Assembly: GCF_019443325.1 (NCBI RefSeq)
Contig: NZ_CP080383.1
Span: 1,798,001 to 1,862,000 of the forward strand
DNA length: 64,000 nucleotides
From: Cryobacterium sp. PAMC25264
GTDB lineage: Bacteria; Actinomycetota; Actinomycetes; Actinomycetales; Microbacteriaceae
Direction: 5' to 3'
The notes beneath the pieces are model-generated. The model searched no databases. It had not been told where the DNA came from and saw only the letters and a list, made by a program, of their open reading frames with translations. Shown piece after piece: positions 1 to 8,622 of this stretch. Every line of letters starts with the position of its first letter. Positions within the stretch are counted from its first letter, which is position 1. The translations under genes and the position numbers were made by a program.

Positions 1-395
1 ACCTTGGCCTGGGTCTGGATGTCGGCGGCCGTGCCACCGAATCCGCCGGACGGCTGGTGCAGGAGCACGCGGGCGTTCGGGGTGATGTACCGCTTGCCCT
101 TGGTGCCGGAGGACAGCAGGAACTGGCCCATCGATGCCGCCAGCCCGATTCCCACGGTGACGATGTCGTTCGACACGAACTTCATGGTGTCGTAGATGGC
201 CATACCGGCGGTGATCGATCCGCCGGGTGAGTTGATGTAGAGGAAGATGTCCCGCTGAGAATCTTCTGCTGCGAGCAGCAGGATCTTGGCACAAATCTCG
301 TTGGCGTTGTCGTCGCGCACTTCTGAGCCGAGCCAGATAATGCGGTCGTTAAGCAGCCGGTCAAAAACGCCGGGTGTAAGTGCCATTTCGGCCAT
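1..395 (-). CDS. clpP: ATP-dependent Clp protease proteolytic subunit ClpP1 (3' end outside window)
   Basis: This is the serine peptidase subunit of the Clp protease, which forms a tetradecameric chamber fed by ClpX or ClpC in the cytoplasm. Seen: from ATG at 395 the translation starts [10 protein letters not shown], with [10 protein letters not shown] at about residues 55-64, the nucleophile Ser88 in ASMG and the catalytic His113 in LLHQP. The Asp of the triad lies beyond the window edge. A second in-frame ATG at 386 is an alternative start. It lies downstream of tig on the same strand, the usual actinobacterial order tig-clpP1-clpP2-clpX. The first position after tig and the [12 protein letters not shown] segment fit ClpP1 better than ClpP2; the paralogue assignment is an inference. 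Confidence 0.93.
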   Translation of the reverse strand, partial: MAEMALTPGVFDRLLNDRIIWLGSEVRDDNANEICAKILLLAAEDSQRDIFLYINSPGGSITAGMAIYDTMKFVSNDIVTVGIGLAASMGQFLLSSGTKGKRYITPNARVLLHQPSGGFGGTAADIQTQAK

Positions 396-500
396 GTCGC
401 GCTCCGTTTCACTTGTCGCTTCAGGAATGAATCTATAGGGTCCAACGCGCGGGAAAGGCTCTGTTCGCCCTCGGCAGATTCAGGCCGGGACCCGGTACGC

Positions 501-538
501 AGAACGGGCCGGCTGTCCGTGGACAACCGACCCGTTCT
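501..538 (-). terminator. hairpin between tig and clpP
   Basis: On the minus strand this reads AGAACGGG, then an inner GGTTGTC/GACAGCC stem, then CCCGTTCT. The outer 8-bp arms are perfect and the inner 7-bp arms contain one G-T wobble. No T-run follows, so it could be a Rho-independent terminator of the U-less actinobacterial type or an mRNA stabiliser. Confidence 0.5.
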
Positions 539-556
539 TCGCCCGAGGGCGGGATG

Positions 557-1945
557 CTACTTCTTGGCTGCAGCCTTCTTCTTGGGCTTCGCCTCGGCGG
601 CCGGTGCCTCCTCGACGGCTTCGTCAGAAGCTGCCTCGTCGGTGGCCTCATCCGCTGCCGGCTCGTCGTCGACGACGGCCGTGAACTCGGACAGGTCGAC
701 GGTGGCACCGTTGGAGTCGGTGACCTCGGCCTTACCCAGGGCGATGGCGAGGGCCTTGTTACGGGCGACCTCGGCGACCATGGAGGGGATCTGGCCGTTG
801 CCGGACAGGGCCTGAACGAACTCGCTCGGGTCCATGCCGTACTGCGACGCACCCTGGATCAGGTACTGGGTGAGCTCGTCCTGGCTGACCTTGACCTTCT
901 CGGCCTCGGCGATGGTGTCGAGGAGGATCTGCTGGCGGAAGGTCTTCTCGCTGGCTTCGGTCACCTCGGCGCGGTGCGTCTCGTCCTCGAGGCGGTTCTC
1001 GCCCTCGAGGTGACGGTGCACCTCGTCGGCGATGATCGCTTCGGGGATGGGGACCTCGACGGAGGAGAGCAGCTGCTCGATGAGAAGCTCGCGGGCCTGG
1101 TTGCCCTGGCCGAAGACCTTGGAGCGGCCGACCTGGGCCTTCAGGCTCTCGGTGAGCTCGGCGATGGTGTCGAACTCGCTGGCGATCTGAGCGAAGTCGT
1201 CGTCGGCGGTGGGAAGCTCGCGCTCCTTGACGGCGATGACGGTGACGGTGATCTCAGCGGTTTCGCCCTCGTGGTCGCCACCGAGCAGCTTCGACGCGAA
1301 GGTGGTGGTCTCACCGGCGGTGAGAGACTCGAGTGCTTCGTCGATGCCCTCGATGAGGTCGCCGGAGCCGACCTCGTAGGAGATGCCGCTGGCGTTGTCG
1401 ACCTCGACACCGTTGACGGATGCGACGAGGTCGATCTGCGCGAAGTCACCGGTGGTGGCGGGGCGGTCGACCGTGATCAGCGTGCCGAATCGGCTGCGCA
1501 GGGTGTTGAGCTCCTCGGTGACCTCGTCATCGGAGATGTCGACAGCGTCGACGGTGAGCTTGATGCCCTCGTAGGCGGGCAGGTCGATCTCGGGGCGCAC
1601 GTCGACCTCGATGGCCAGCAGCAGGTCTCCGGAGAAGTCCTTGTCGCTGGGCCATTCGACGATGTCGGCCTCGGGGCGACCGAGCGGGCGCAGCTTGTGC
1701 TCATCAACGGCCTTGCGGTAGAAACCGTCGAGGCTCTCGTTGACGGCGTGCTCCAGCACGGCGGACTTGCCGACGCGCTGGTCGATGATGGGCGGCGGAA
1801 CCTTGCCCTTGCGGAAGCCGGGGATGTTGATGTCCTCAGCGATGTGCCCGTAGGCGTGGGTAATGCTGGGCTTCAGCTCTTCCGGAGTCACCGAGATGGT
1901 GACCTTGGCGCGCGTGGGGCTCAGCTTTTCGACCGTGGACTTCAC
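557..1945 (-). CDS. tig: trigger factor (ribosome-bound chaperone and prolyl isomerase)
   Basis: Trigger factor binds near the ribosomal exit tunnel and shields nascent chains; it also has a PPIase domain. Seen: 462 residues, a usual family length. The ribosome-docking signature GFRKGKVP is at residues 43-50 in the N-terminal domain. An FKBP-like domain follows at roughly 160-245, then the helical C-terminal chaperone arms. The last ~45 residues are Asp/Glu/Ala-rich and end in a basic [10 protein letters not shown] tail, typical of actinobacterial Tig. It starts at ATG 1945, 55 bp downstream of tRNA-Pro on the same strand, and precedes clpP. Tig and ClpP are commonly neighbours, linking folding and degradation of new proteins. 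Confidence 0.97.
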   Translation of the reverse strand: MKSTVEKLSPTRAKVTISVTPEELKPSITHAYGHIAEDINIPGFRKGKVPPPIIDQRVGKSAVLEHAVNESLDGFYRKAVDEHKLRPLGRPEADIVEWPSDKDFSGDLLLAIEVDVRPEIDLPAYEGIKLTVDAVDISDDEVTEELNTLRSRFGTLITVDRPATTGDFAQIDLVASVNGVEVDNASGISYEVGSGDLIEGIDEALESLTAGETTTFASKLLGGDHEGETAEITVTVIAVKERELPTADDDFAQIASEFDTIAELTESLKAQVGRSKVFGQGNQARELLIEQLLSSVEVPIPEAIIADEVHRHLEGENRLEDETHRAEVTEASEKTFRQQILLDTIAEAEKVKVSQDELTQYLIQGASQYGMDPSEFVQALSGNGQIPSMVAEVARNKALAIALGKAEVTDSNGATVDLSEFTAVVDDEPAADEATDEAASDEAVEEAPAAEAKPKKKAAAKK

Positions 1946-1999
1946 GTTTAAATCTCCTGTGTTCGACAGATTGTGTTCGTCAGATGTTCAGGGGGGTGA

Positions 2000-2076
2000 T
2001 GGTCGGGGCGACAGGATTCGAACCTGCGACCTCTCGGTCCCAAACCGAGCGCTCTACCAAGCTGAGCTACGCCCCG
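2000..2076 (-). tRNA. tRNA-Pro (anticodon TGG), CCA encoded
   Basis: The minus strand folds into a canonical cloverleaf. The 7-bp acceptor CGGGGCG/CGCCCCG closes perfectly, the D arm contains GCTC...GAGC, and the anticodon loop TTTGGGA gives TGG, reading CCN proline codons. The T loop is GTTCGAATC. The discriminator A at 2003 is followed by an encoded CCA at 2002-2000. Confidence 0.97.
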
Positions 2077-2294
2077 GATGTCATCTCACCCGTTGGGGCC
2101 ACCAACTTGGCGCGCAGACTCACACGACAGGCGGATTGACCTCCGTCAGTCTAGTGCACGACCCGAAGCCCGGGGTGTCCCTGAACGCATTCACGGCCCG
2201 TTCCCGGACCGATTTCGGTGCGGCTGTGAGCCTGCGGGAAAACGTGCGCCGAAACCTGTACTACGATATTCGAGTGCCGCTACGCGTGGCGCAT

Positions 2295-2368
2295 GGGGAT
2301 GTAGCTCAATGGTAGAGCCTCAGTTTTCCAAACTGATGGCGCGGGTTCGATTCCCGTCATCCCCTCCA
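2295..2368 (+). tRNA. tRNA-Gly (anticodon TCC), CCA encoded
   Basis: The cloverleaf has acceptor GGGGATG/CATCCCC, D arm GCTC AATGGTA GAGC, anticodon stem CAGTT/AACTG around loop TTTCCAA with anticodon TCC (reads GGA/GGG), and T loop GTTCGATTC. The discriminator is T at 2365 and CCA is encoded at 2366-2368. It is divergent from tRNA-Pro. The 218 bp between them holds no gene I can support. Confidence 0.97.
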
Positions 2369-2377
2369 GATTTCGTT

Positions 2378-2447
2378 GCAGCTGTGCCCCGTTCGGACAA
2401 TTGGTCCCGGTGTGCCGGGTGCATTTGTCCGTTCGGGCCACAGTTGC
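2378..2447. repeat. intergenic palindrome, family R2, copy 1
   Basis: This is a ~70-bp imperfect inverted repeat with core GGACAATTGGTCCCGG-tgtg-CCGGGTGCATTTGTCC and outer arms GCAGCTGTGCCCCGTTC / GTTCGGGCCACAGTTGC. Related copies occur at 45291-45362 and 52021-52090. It lies between tRNA-Gly (+) and the end of the convergent SDR gene (-), so it could act as a bidirectional terminator. Confidence 0.8.
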
Positions 2448-2471
2448 CGCTCTCCCCACGGGGCCCAGAGA

Positions 2472-3425
2472 TCAGCCGAAGGCGTAGCTCACGCCGGTCA
2501 GGCGTTCGCTCTCAGTCCAGAGCCTGCGGGCATCCTCGGCGTTCTGGGCGCGCTTGGAGCGGGTCACCGGAACCGGGTGTCCATGCTGCTGCCCGAACCC
2601 CTCAGGACCCACGAACGAGTTGCCGGCGAGGCCGGGTACGGTTGCCGCGTACAGCGTCGGCAGGGCGCCCCACACCGCCGGCTGGGCGAGTTCGCGGATG
2701 ACCGCGGCCGTGAACCGGGCCCGCCTCGTGGTTGTCTTGGCTCCGCGCATGGCCGGTCCTGCGCTCTGCAGATTCGTCAGCGCGAATCCCGGATGCGCCG
2801 CCATAGCACGCAGCGGTACTTTCGCGGCCGTCGCCCGGCGCTGCAACTCGCTCGTGAACAGCAGGTTCGCGAGCTTGCTCTGGCCGTACGCCGGCCATGC
2901 ACGGTAGCGCCGTGCGCCCATCAGGTCGTCGAAGTTCATCTTTCCGATGCGGTGCACGGTGGAGGACAGGGTGACCACGCGCGCATCCGGGCTCGTCGTG
3001 AGGAGCGGCAGCAGCCGACCGGTGAGCGCGAAGTGGCCCAGATGGTTGGTGCCGAACTGCATCTCGAACCCGTCAGCCGTTTGTCGCTGGGGCAGGTTCA
3101 TCACCCCGGCGTTGTTGACCAGCAGGTCCAGCCGCCCGGTGCTGTCCGCGACCCGGGCGGCGAACGCAGCGATCGAGTCGAGGCTGGCCAGGTCGAGCAC
3201 ACCCACCGCCAGGTCGGCGTCGGGCAAGCGGTCGCGCATCCGGTCGACGGCGGCCTCTCCCCTGGCGGCGTCACGCACGGCCAGCGTCACGGATGCGCCG
3301 TGCGCGGCGAGCTGCGCCGCTGTCACGAAGCCGAGCCCCGAATTGGCCCCCGTCACGATCGCGGTCACGCCGGTGAGGTCGCCGATTTTGTCTTCGGTCC
3401 AGCCGTAGCCGAGTTTGGGTTCCAT
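2472..3425 (-). CDS. SDR family NAD(P)-dependent oxidoreductase
   Basis: This is a classical/extended-loop short-chain dehydrogenase of 317 residues, resembling the protochlorophyllide-reductase/retinol-dehydrogenase-like group. Seen: the cofactor motif TGANSGLG at residues 25-32, an NNAGV motif near residue 105, a catalytic Ser region TLSSTVHRI, and the catalytic Tyr-Lys pair in YGQSK. An Arg-containing LAVRDAARGE segment after the second strand suggests NADP preference. The substrate cannot be told from sequence. The gene starts 3 nt after the stop of the upstream lactate dehydrogenase, so the two are probably co-transcribed, though I see no metabolic link that identifies its substrate. Confidence 0.88.
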   Translation of the reverse strand: MEPKLGYGWTEDKIGDLTGVTAIVTGANSGLGFVTAAQLAAHGASVTLAVRDAARGEAAVDRMRDRLPDADLAVGVLDLASLDSIAAFAARVADSTGRLDLLVNNAGVMNLPQRQTADGFEMQFGTNHLGHFALTGRLLPLLTTSPDARVVTLSSTVHRIGKMNFDDLMGARRYRAWPAYGQSKLANLLFTSELQRRATAAKVPLRAMAAHPGFALTNLQSAGPAMRGAKTTTRRARFTAAVIRELAQPAVWGALPTLYAATVPGLAGNSFVGPEGFGQQHGHPVPVTRSKRAQNAEDARRLWTESERLTGVSYAFG

Positions 3426-3428
3426 GGG

Positions 3429-4415
3429 TCAGGCCAATCCGAGGGTGTCGAGGGAGGCGCGGAGGGTGGCGGCCGAGTGTTCGAACAGGGCCTGTTCCTT
3501 GGGCGAGAAGGGCACGTCGATGACGCGGGCGATGCCGCTGGCGTCGATGACGCTGGGCACCGACAGGGCCACCCCGCTGACGCCGCGGTAGTCGGTGAGC
3601 ACCGAGCTGACCGGCAGGATCGCGCCTTCGTCGCGCAGAACGGCCTCGACGATGCGGGCACCGGAGAGCCCGATGGCGTAGTTGGTGGCGCCCTTGCCCT
3701 CGATAACCCGGTAGGCGGCGTTCTTCACGTCGTTGGCGATCGACTCGAACTCGGCCTCGGTGAACGGCACCGGCCCGGGCGATGAGGCGGAGCCGCCGGC
3801 GCTGCGGGTCAGCATCCAGTCGGCCAGGGAGATCGGGCCGATCCGGGCCTGCGACCAGAGCGGGAACTCGGAGTCACCGTGCTCGCCGACGATGAGGGCG
3901 TGCACATTGGAGATCGCCACACCCACTCGCTCGGAGAGCATCCAGCGCAGCCGGGACGAGTCGAGCACCGTGCCGGAGCCGAACACCCGCGCCGGCGGCA
4001 GGCCACTGAACTGCTGCGCGGCGACCGCGAGCACGTCGACGGGGTTGGTCACGAGCACGAAGATGGCGTCCGGGGCCCGCTCGACGAGCTTGGGCATCAG
4101 GTCGCGGAGGATCTCCACGTTCACGCCGGCCATGTCCAGCCGTGACTGGCCGGGATGCTGGCGGGCGCCGGCCGTGATCACCACGATGTTGGCGTCGCTG
4201 ACCACGTCGAGGTCGTCGCCGCCGGTGACCCGGGATGCGCCGGTGAACTGGGTGCCGTGTGCGAGGTCGAGCACCTCGGCGGCGACCTTGGTGGAGTTGA
4301 TGTCGTAGAGGGCCACCTCGCGGGCCGACTCCCGAATCAGGGCGGCGTAGGCCAGCGAGGTACCGACGGCACCGGCGCCGACTATGGCCAGTTTGGAGTT
4401 CTCAATCACGCTCAT
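3429..4415 (-). CDS. ldh: L-lactate dehydrogenase
   Basis: This enzyme interconverts pyruvate and L-lactate with NADH in the cytoplasm. Seen: 328 residues from ATG 4415 (MSVIENSK), the Rossmann motif GAGAVG at residues 13-18, Asp of the NAD-binding ALYDIN segment, the substrate-loop region GARQHPGQSRLD with catalytic Arg, LVTNPVDV, and the catalytic His in GEHGDSE. The frame stays open upstream to 4544, but that extension lacks family similarity. GGAGG lies 11 nt before ATG 4415, so the shorter start is chosen. Malate dehydrogenase is a homologous alternative, but GARQHPGQSR (Gln rather than Arg at the specificity position) favours lactate. Confidence 0.93.
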   Translation of the reverse strand: MSVIENSKLAIVGAGAVGTSLAYAALIRESAREVALYDINSTKVAAEVLDLAHGTQFTGASRVTGGDDLDVVSDANIVVITAGARQHPGQSRLDMAGVNVEILRDLMPKLVERAPDAIFVLVTNPVDVLAVAAQQFSGLPPARVFGSGTVLDSSRLRWMLSERVGVAISNVHALIVGEHGDSEFPLWSQARIGPISLADWMLTRSAGGSASSPGPVPFTEAEFESIANDVKNAAYRVIEGKGATNYAIGLSGARIVEAVLRDEGAILPVSSVLTDYRGVSGVALSVPSVIDASGIARVIDVPFSPKEQALFEHSAATLRASLDTLGLA

Positions 4416-4562
4416 GGTCCTAGTGTCCTCCATCCCGGAGGAGCCCCGGACACCACGGCTCCGGTGGATGCGCGCGGCGCCCTCCCCCGCACCGACCGGG
4501 GGCAGAGTGCCACTTCCCGGGCATCGAAGGGCGCAGTCCCGCAACTCGCGGCGCGGGTCGGG

Positions 4563-5366
4563 TCAGGACTGGAGGAAGGCCAGCACCGCGAGCACCCGGC
4601 GGTGATCGGAGCCCGTGTCGTCCAGCCCGAGCTTCTGGAAGATCGCGGTGACGTTCTTCTCCACCGCGCCGACCCCGATCACCAGGCGTTCGGCGATGCC
4701 GACGTTGGTGCGGCCTTCTGCCATCAGCCCCAGCACATCGCGCTCCCGCGGGGTGAGGGCGGCCAGCGGGTTGCTGCGCCGGCCGAGCAGCTCCCGCACC
4801 ACCTGCGGGTCGAGCACAGTTCCGCCGGCGCTCACCCGGGAGACGGCATCCTGCAGCTCGTCGAGCGAGGCGACCCGGTCCTTGAGCAGGTAGCCCAGGC
4901 CGCCCTCGCCCGAGGCGAGTAGCTCCTGCACATACGTGCCCTCGACGTACTGGCTCAGCAGCAGGATACCGATGCCCGGCTGCCGCCGCCGCAGGTCGAT
5001 GGCCGCCCGCACGCCCTCGTCGCGGAAGGTCGGCGGCATCCGCACATCGAGCACGGCCAGGTCGGGCCGCAGCCGGTCGACCTCGGCCAGCAGCGTGTCG
5101 GCATCGCCGTAGGCCGCGACGGTGTCGAAGCCGGCCTCGGCGAACAAGCGCACCAGGCCCTCACGCAACAAAACCGAGTCCTCCGCCAGCACCAGGCGCA
5201 GTCGCGGGGACGTGGCCTGGTGCTGGAGGGGGCTCATGGCCTCAGGATACGCGGCCTCAGGATACGCGGCCGCCGGAGGGGCGGCCTCTGCGTTCGCGGC
5301 CCGATGAGTCCGGGCCGCAGGCCACGCCGACTCCCGACGCCGGGTGTGCGGTTGCAGCGCCGTCAC
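4563..5366 (-). CDS. LuxR/NarL-family two-component response regulator
   Basis: This is the DNA-binding partner of the adjacent histidine kinase. Seen: a receiver domain from about residue 56 with acidic pocket LAEDS, phospho-acceptor Asp107 in AVLDVRMPP, and Lys in LLKDRV; then a C-terminal HTH domain with LTPRERDVLGLMAEG and VEKNVTAIFQKLG. The GTG start at 5366 overlaps the kinase stop as GTGA, suggesting translational coupling. Those first ~43 residues are Ala/Pro-rich and contain a tandem AAYPE repeat encoded by a 15-bp duplication. ATG 5237 (MSPLQHQ) is a credible alternative start giving a standard ~224-residue protein. Confidence 0.92.
   Translation of the reverse strand: MTALQPHTRRRESAWPAARTHRAANAEAAPPAAAYPEAAYPEAMSPLQHQATSPRLRLVLAEDSVLLREGLVRLFAEAGFDTVAAYGDADTLLAEVDRLRPDLAVLDVRMPPTFRDEGVRAAIDLRRRQPGIGILLLSQYVEGTYVQELLASGEGGLGYLLKDRVASLDELQDAVSRVSAGGTVLDPQVVRELLGRRSNPLAALTPRERDVLGLMAEGRTNVGIAERLVIGVGAVEKNVTAIFQKLGLDDTGSDHRRVLAVLAFLQS
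5238..5267. repeat. 15-bp in-gene tandem repeat (response regulator N-terminus)
   Basis: Two exact copies of GGCCTCAGGATACGC, with a partial third, lie at the 5' end of the response regulator reading frame. If the longer start is used they encode a repeated AAYPE unit. Confidence 0.85.
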
Positions 5367-6991
5367 GGACGGACGAGCGATCCGGCCAGCTCGCTGACCA
5401 AGGGGATGTGCGCGCCGACCGCGGTGGGCCCGCCGGCGGGGCTCCGCACCGAGAGCACCCCGCGCAGGCCGCGCAGGCGTTCGTCGAGGCCAGCCAGGCC
5501 GTGGCCGCCCTGCAGCACCGCGCCGCCGTGACCGTTGTCGATCACCCAGAGGTCCAGCCAGGTCGAGTCGTCCTCCGGTACCCGGCGCAGCTCGAGGTGC
5601 AGCCGGGCGGTGGAGGCCCCGGCATGCTTGGCCACGTTGGTGAGCAGCTCAGCGGCGATGAAGTACGCGTTGCGTTCGATCTCGGAGGGCAGGCGCAGTT
5701 CCCGGTCCACCAGGAGCTCCAGCTGCACGGGGACGATGCTGCGCGCCGCGAGCGACTCCAGGGCCACGATCAGTCCGCGGTCCTGCAGGATCGGCGGTAC
5801 GAGACCGCGGGACAGCGCCCGCAGCTCCTCGAGCGTGTCCCTGGCCTGCTCCCTGGCCTCCACCAGCAGGCGCCGGGCAGCCTCGGGGTCATCGTCGAGA
5901 CGGCGTTCGGCGCTGGCGAGGTCCATCTGCAGGCGCACCAAGCGCTGCTGCGGGCCGTCGTGGATGTCACGTTCGAGCCGGCGGAGCGACTGGTCCTCGG
6001 CCGAGACCGCGGCACCGCGGGAGGCACTGAGATCGGCGACCTCGCGCTGAAGGGCCTCGGACGACCACGCGCCCAGCATCACGACGGCGATGCCCTGGTG
6101 CATCATGACCAACGCGCGGGTGAGGAACGGGAGGGTGAGCAGGAAGGCGAGGCCGAGTGCGGCGTTGACGATGTTCTCGGCGGCCAGGTTCTGGGTGCTG
6201 CCCGGTCCGTAGGCTCCGGTCCACAGGCCGTAGAGGCCCACGGAGTCGGTGTTGGCCGGCAGCGACCAGCTCCAGAGCCAGTAGGTGAGGCCGCCGAGCG
6301 CGCCGGACACCCAGACGATGGTGAGCGAGAACGACACGAGGCCGACGATGAAGTTCACGACCATGCCGTGAAGCAGGTAGAGCCAGTAGTGCCCCGACAC
6401 CAGCGGGCCGAGGATGGCGCGCAATGGCGTGGCCGGTTCGCCCCGCGGGGTCCACTGCGGGGCGGTGATGGCGGGCCGGCCGGCCCAGCGCAGCCGGGTG
6501 AGTTCGACGGCCCCGAAGCCGCGCGCGGCGTACAGGGCGGCCACGACGATGAACAGGCCCACGAACAGGGCAACCAGGCTCAGGCCGGTGGAGAAAAGGG
6601 TCACGAGGACCGAGAAGGCGACAATGACGACGGGGAGGGTCGGCAGCAGGAAGCCTAGTTCCCGCGGTGTTCTCGACCAGAGGCCGAGGTAGCCACGCCC
6701 AGCGGCCGACAGCGTGTCGGAACCGTCCACGGGCCCTCTCCCGGTGGAGCTGCCGGTCGGGCCGTCGGCGGGGCCGTCAGACTGCACGCCGGAGGGCGCG
6801 CTGGTCGACTGTCCGGTCGGAGCGCCGGTCGGGGTGGTCGAAGGTTCGCTGGCGGGCTGCACGAAGCCCAGCGTGGCAGAGTTCAGTCGTTCGGTGTTGA
6901 GTTCGGTGGTGCTGTCGCCTGTGCTGGCGGGGGTGTCACCGGGGCCGGAACCGGCTGGGCTGTCGGCGGAGTTGAGCGTGTCGTTCGTCAT
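5363..6991 (-). CDS. sensor histidine kinase (HisKA_3 / NarL-partner type)
   Basis: This is a membrane-bound kinase for the overlapping response regulator. Seen from ATG 6991 (MTNDTLNS): about 542 residues; a low-complexity Ser/Thr/Pro/Gly N-terminus of ~120 residues; a four-helix-type membrane sensor region with several hydrophobic segments; a dimerisation/phospho-acceptor site RRLERDIHDGPQQRL with His as phosphosite; and an HATPase domain with N-box ELLTNVAKHAG, G1 VIDNGHGG and GHGLAGLDERL. The frame is open to 7072, but the extension is Cys-rich and unlike the family. The input signal is unknown. An inverted repeat GGGGGATAACCCCC sits about 60-73 bp upstream. Confidence 0.93.
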   Translation of the reverse strand: MTNDTLNSADSPAGSGPGDTPASTGDSTTELNTERLNSATLGFVQPASEPSTTPTGAPTGQSTSAPSGVQSDGPADGPTGSSTGRGPVDGSDTLSAAGRGYLGLWSRTPRELGFLLPTLPVVIVAFSVLVTLFSTGLSLVALFVGLFIVVAALYAARGFGAVELTRLRWAGRPAITAPQWTPRGEPATPLRAILGPLVSGHYWLYLLHGMVVNFIVGLVSFSLTIVWVSGALGGLTYWLWSWSLPANTDSVGLYGLWTGAYGPGSTQNLAAENIVNAALGLAFLLTLPFLTRALVMMHQGIAVVMLGAWSSEALQREVADLSASRGAAVSAEDQSLRRLERDIHDGPQQRLVRLQMDLASAERRLDDDPEAARRLLVEAREQARDTLEELRALSRGLVPPILQDRGLIVALESLAARSIVPVQLELLVDRELRLPSEIERNAYFIAAELLTNVAKHAGASTARLHLELRRVPEDDSTWLDLWVIDNGHGGAVLQGGHGLAGLDERLRGLRGVLSVRSPAGGPTAVGAHIPLVSELAGSLVRP

Positions 6992-7050
6992 GATTCCAGC
7001 GTGCCCGGCGTCGCAGACGGCGCACATCCCCCCAGCCGCCGGATCGGGTT

Positions 7051-7064
7051 GGGGGTTATCCCCC
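7051..7064. promoter_or_regulatory. perfect inverted repeat upstream of the histidine kinase (candidate operator)
   Basis: GGGGG-TTAT-CCCCC is a perfect 5-bp-arm palindrome starting 60 bp upstream of the kinase start codon and lying in the promoter region. It may be an operator for the response regulator itself. That role is inferred from position only. Confidence 0.3.
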
Positions 7065-7089
7065 GCAGGCACGACACACGCACGTCACG

Positions 7090-7110
7090 GGGTCTCGACA
7101 GGCTCGACCA
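7090..7110. repeat. R3 repeat (GGGTCTCGACAGGCTCGACCA), single arm
   Basis: This is a 21-bp element just past the amidohydrolase stop. The same sequence occurs twice, in inverted orientation, at 13513-13577. It is an intergenic REP-like element. Confidence 0.75.
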
Positions 7111-7134
7111 GCGCACGGGGCGCCCCGGAGAGGG

Positions 7135-8622
7135 CTAGAGCGTGGTGTGAGTGAACCGGCCGCCGAGGAGGGTCGCGGCCACGGGCATCCGGCGGAGGTC
7201 GTGAATCGAGGCGACGTACGGGTCGATCTCGCAGATCGCGACGTCGGCCGGCTGCCCGACGGCGAGAGTGTGCCGGCCTCGGGCGGATGCCGCCAGCGCT
7301 GCCTGGCGTGAGATCGCCTGGTCGGGATGCCAGGCGGCACGGTCGCCGCGGGTGCGCCCCACCGCGGCCGCAATCGCCAACCACGGATCGAGGGGCGCAA
7401 CCGGCGCGTCCGAGCCGAGCGCCAGGGTGACACCAGCGGCCAGCAGGTCGGCGAGCCGGAACGCGCGATCAGTGCGTCCGGCCCAATACCGGTCGGCCAC
7501 GTCACGGTCGTCGAGGGCATGCTCGGGCTGCACGCTGGCGGTCACACCCAGCCGGGCGAACCGGGCCACATCGGCCTCTGTGAGGAGTTGGGCGTGTTCG
7601 ATGCTGCCCGTACAGCCGACGGCCTCGAAGGCGTCGAGGGCGAGGCTGTTGGCGCTGTCGCCGATGGCGTGCACAGCCGGGCGGATGCCCGCGGCGTGAG
7701 CCCGGCGCATCTGCGTCCTGAGCTCATCGGTGGGCACCGTGAGCATGCCGCGGTCGTGCTCTCCGGTGAGCCCCGGATACGCGTCGAAACAGTAGGCCGT
7801 GCGGGTATTCAGCGAGCCGTCGGTGATCACCTTGTACGGGCCCACGGTGAGGAGTCCCCCGGTGCCCTCGATGACCTGCCCACTGGTGAGACCCTGCTCG
7901 ATCGCGTCGTCGAGATGATGGGTGTACAGGCCAAAGTCGACACGCAGCCGGTCCTGCCCTGCGGCCATCCGACGCCGCCACACGTCGAGGTTCCAGGTCA
8001 TCTCCAGGTCGACGATGCCCACCACACCGCGAGCGGCAGCGGCCCGGGCGGCTTCGTCGGCCCAGGCATCCAGGTCGGCATCGGGCACGTTGTCGATGGC
8101 GCGCTCGACCGCGAAGGCGTCGTCTTCACGCAACAGACCGGTCTGGTGGCCGATGAAGCCGTACACGGCCAGAGCGGCCGAGTTCAGCCAGCAGCTGTGC
8201 AGGTCGCCGCTGACCAGGACCACCGGTACCGGACCGGACGCGGCGTCGAGCAGCGCGCTGGTGGGCGCATCCGGCCAGAGGCCGTCCCGGAAGCCGAAGC
8301 CCACGAGCCGGTCCTGATCGCCCGCGGTCGGCAGCACCGCCAGCGCCGCGAGCCGCTCGGCCACCAACCGGGCGGCGTCCGCGGCGCTGGTCGCCTCGGA
8401 CACGTCCAGCCGCCTCGAGGTCTGCGCCCACTGGCTGAAGTGCACGTGGTTGTCCCAGAGCCCGGGGATGATCCACCGTTCGGCGAGGTCGACGGTGCGG
8501 GTCGCGGCGGCATCGGTGGAGCGAGCGAGGTAGCCCATCGAGGTGATGAGACCATTGTCGATGCGCACATCGACGAGGTCGTCGTTGCCCGGCAGCCGGC
8601 CGTTGCGGAGGATCAGGCTCAT
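7135..8622 (-). CDS. amidohydrolase family protein (YtcJ-like)
   Basis: This is a metal-dependent amidohydrolase of 495 residues with a TIM-barrel fold and an N-terminal beta-sandwich. Seen: the metal-binding NHVHF motif near residue 60, the long YtcJ-type insertion, HAIGDSANSLALDAF with a likely metal His, SIEHAQLL with a second His, and the C-terminal GSDAPVAPLDPW Asp motif. The YtcJ group includes N-substituted formamide deformylases and other exo-acting amidases, but the substrate is not predictable here. Its ATG overlaps the stop of the upstream PaiB-like gene by 4 bp (ATGA), so the two are translationally coupled. Confidence 0.88.
   Translation of the reverse strand: MSLILRNGRLPGNDDLVDVRIDNGLITSMGYLARSTDAAATRTVDLAERWIIPGLWDNHVHFSQWAQTSRRLDVSEATSAADAARLVAERLAALAVLPTAGDQDRLVGFGFRDGLWPDAPTSALLDAASGPVPVVLVSGDLHSCWLNSAALAVYGFIGHQTGLLREDDAFAVERAIDNVPDADLDAWADEAARAAAARGVVGIVDLEMTWNLDVWRRRMAAGQDRLRVDFGLYTHHLDDAIEQGLTSGQVIEGTGGLLTVGPYKVITDGSLNTRTAYCFDAYPGLTGEHDRGMLTVPTDELRTQMRRAHAAGIRPAVHAIGDSANSLALDAFEAVGCTGSIEHAQLLTEADVARFARLGVTASVQPEHALDDRDVADRYWAGRTDRAFRLADLLAAGVTLALGSDAPVAPLDPWLAIAAAVGRTRGDRAAWHPDQAISRQAALAASARGRHTLAVGQPADVAICEIDPYVASIHDLRRMPVAATLLGGRFTHTTL

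Noticed and set aside
554..1951. Long open frame on the plus strand opposite tig
   Set aside because: It is the antisense shadow of trigger factor, Gly/Leu/Asp-rich with no family similarity. In this GC-rich DNA, long antisense frames are expected.
2250..2294. Sigma-70-like promoter for tRNA-Gly (TACGAT near 2262)
   Set aside because: A plausible -10 lies 28 nt before the tRNA, but I find no acceptable -35 at the right spacing, so it is not reported as a feature.
2378..2447. tRNA-associated attachment site of an integrated element
   Set aside because: The palindrome beside tRNA-Gly recurs at two sites not linked to tRNAs, and no integrase or duplicated tRNA end is present.
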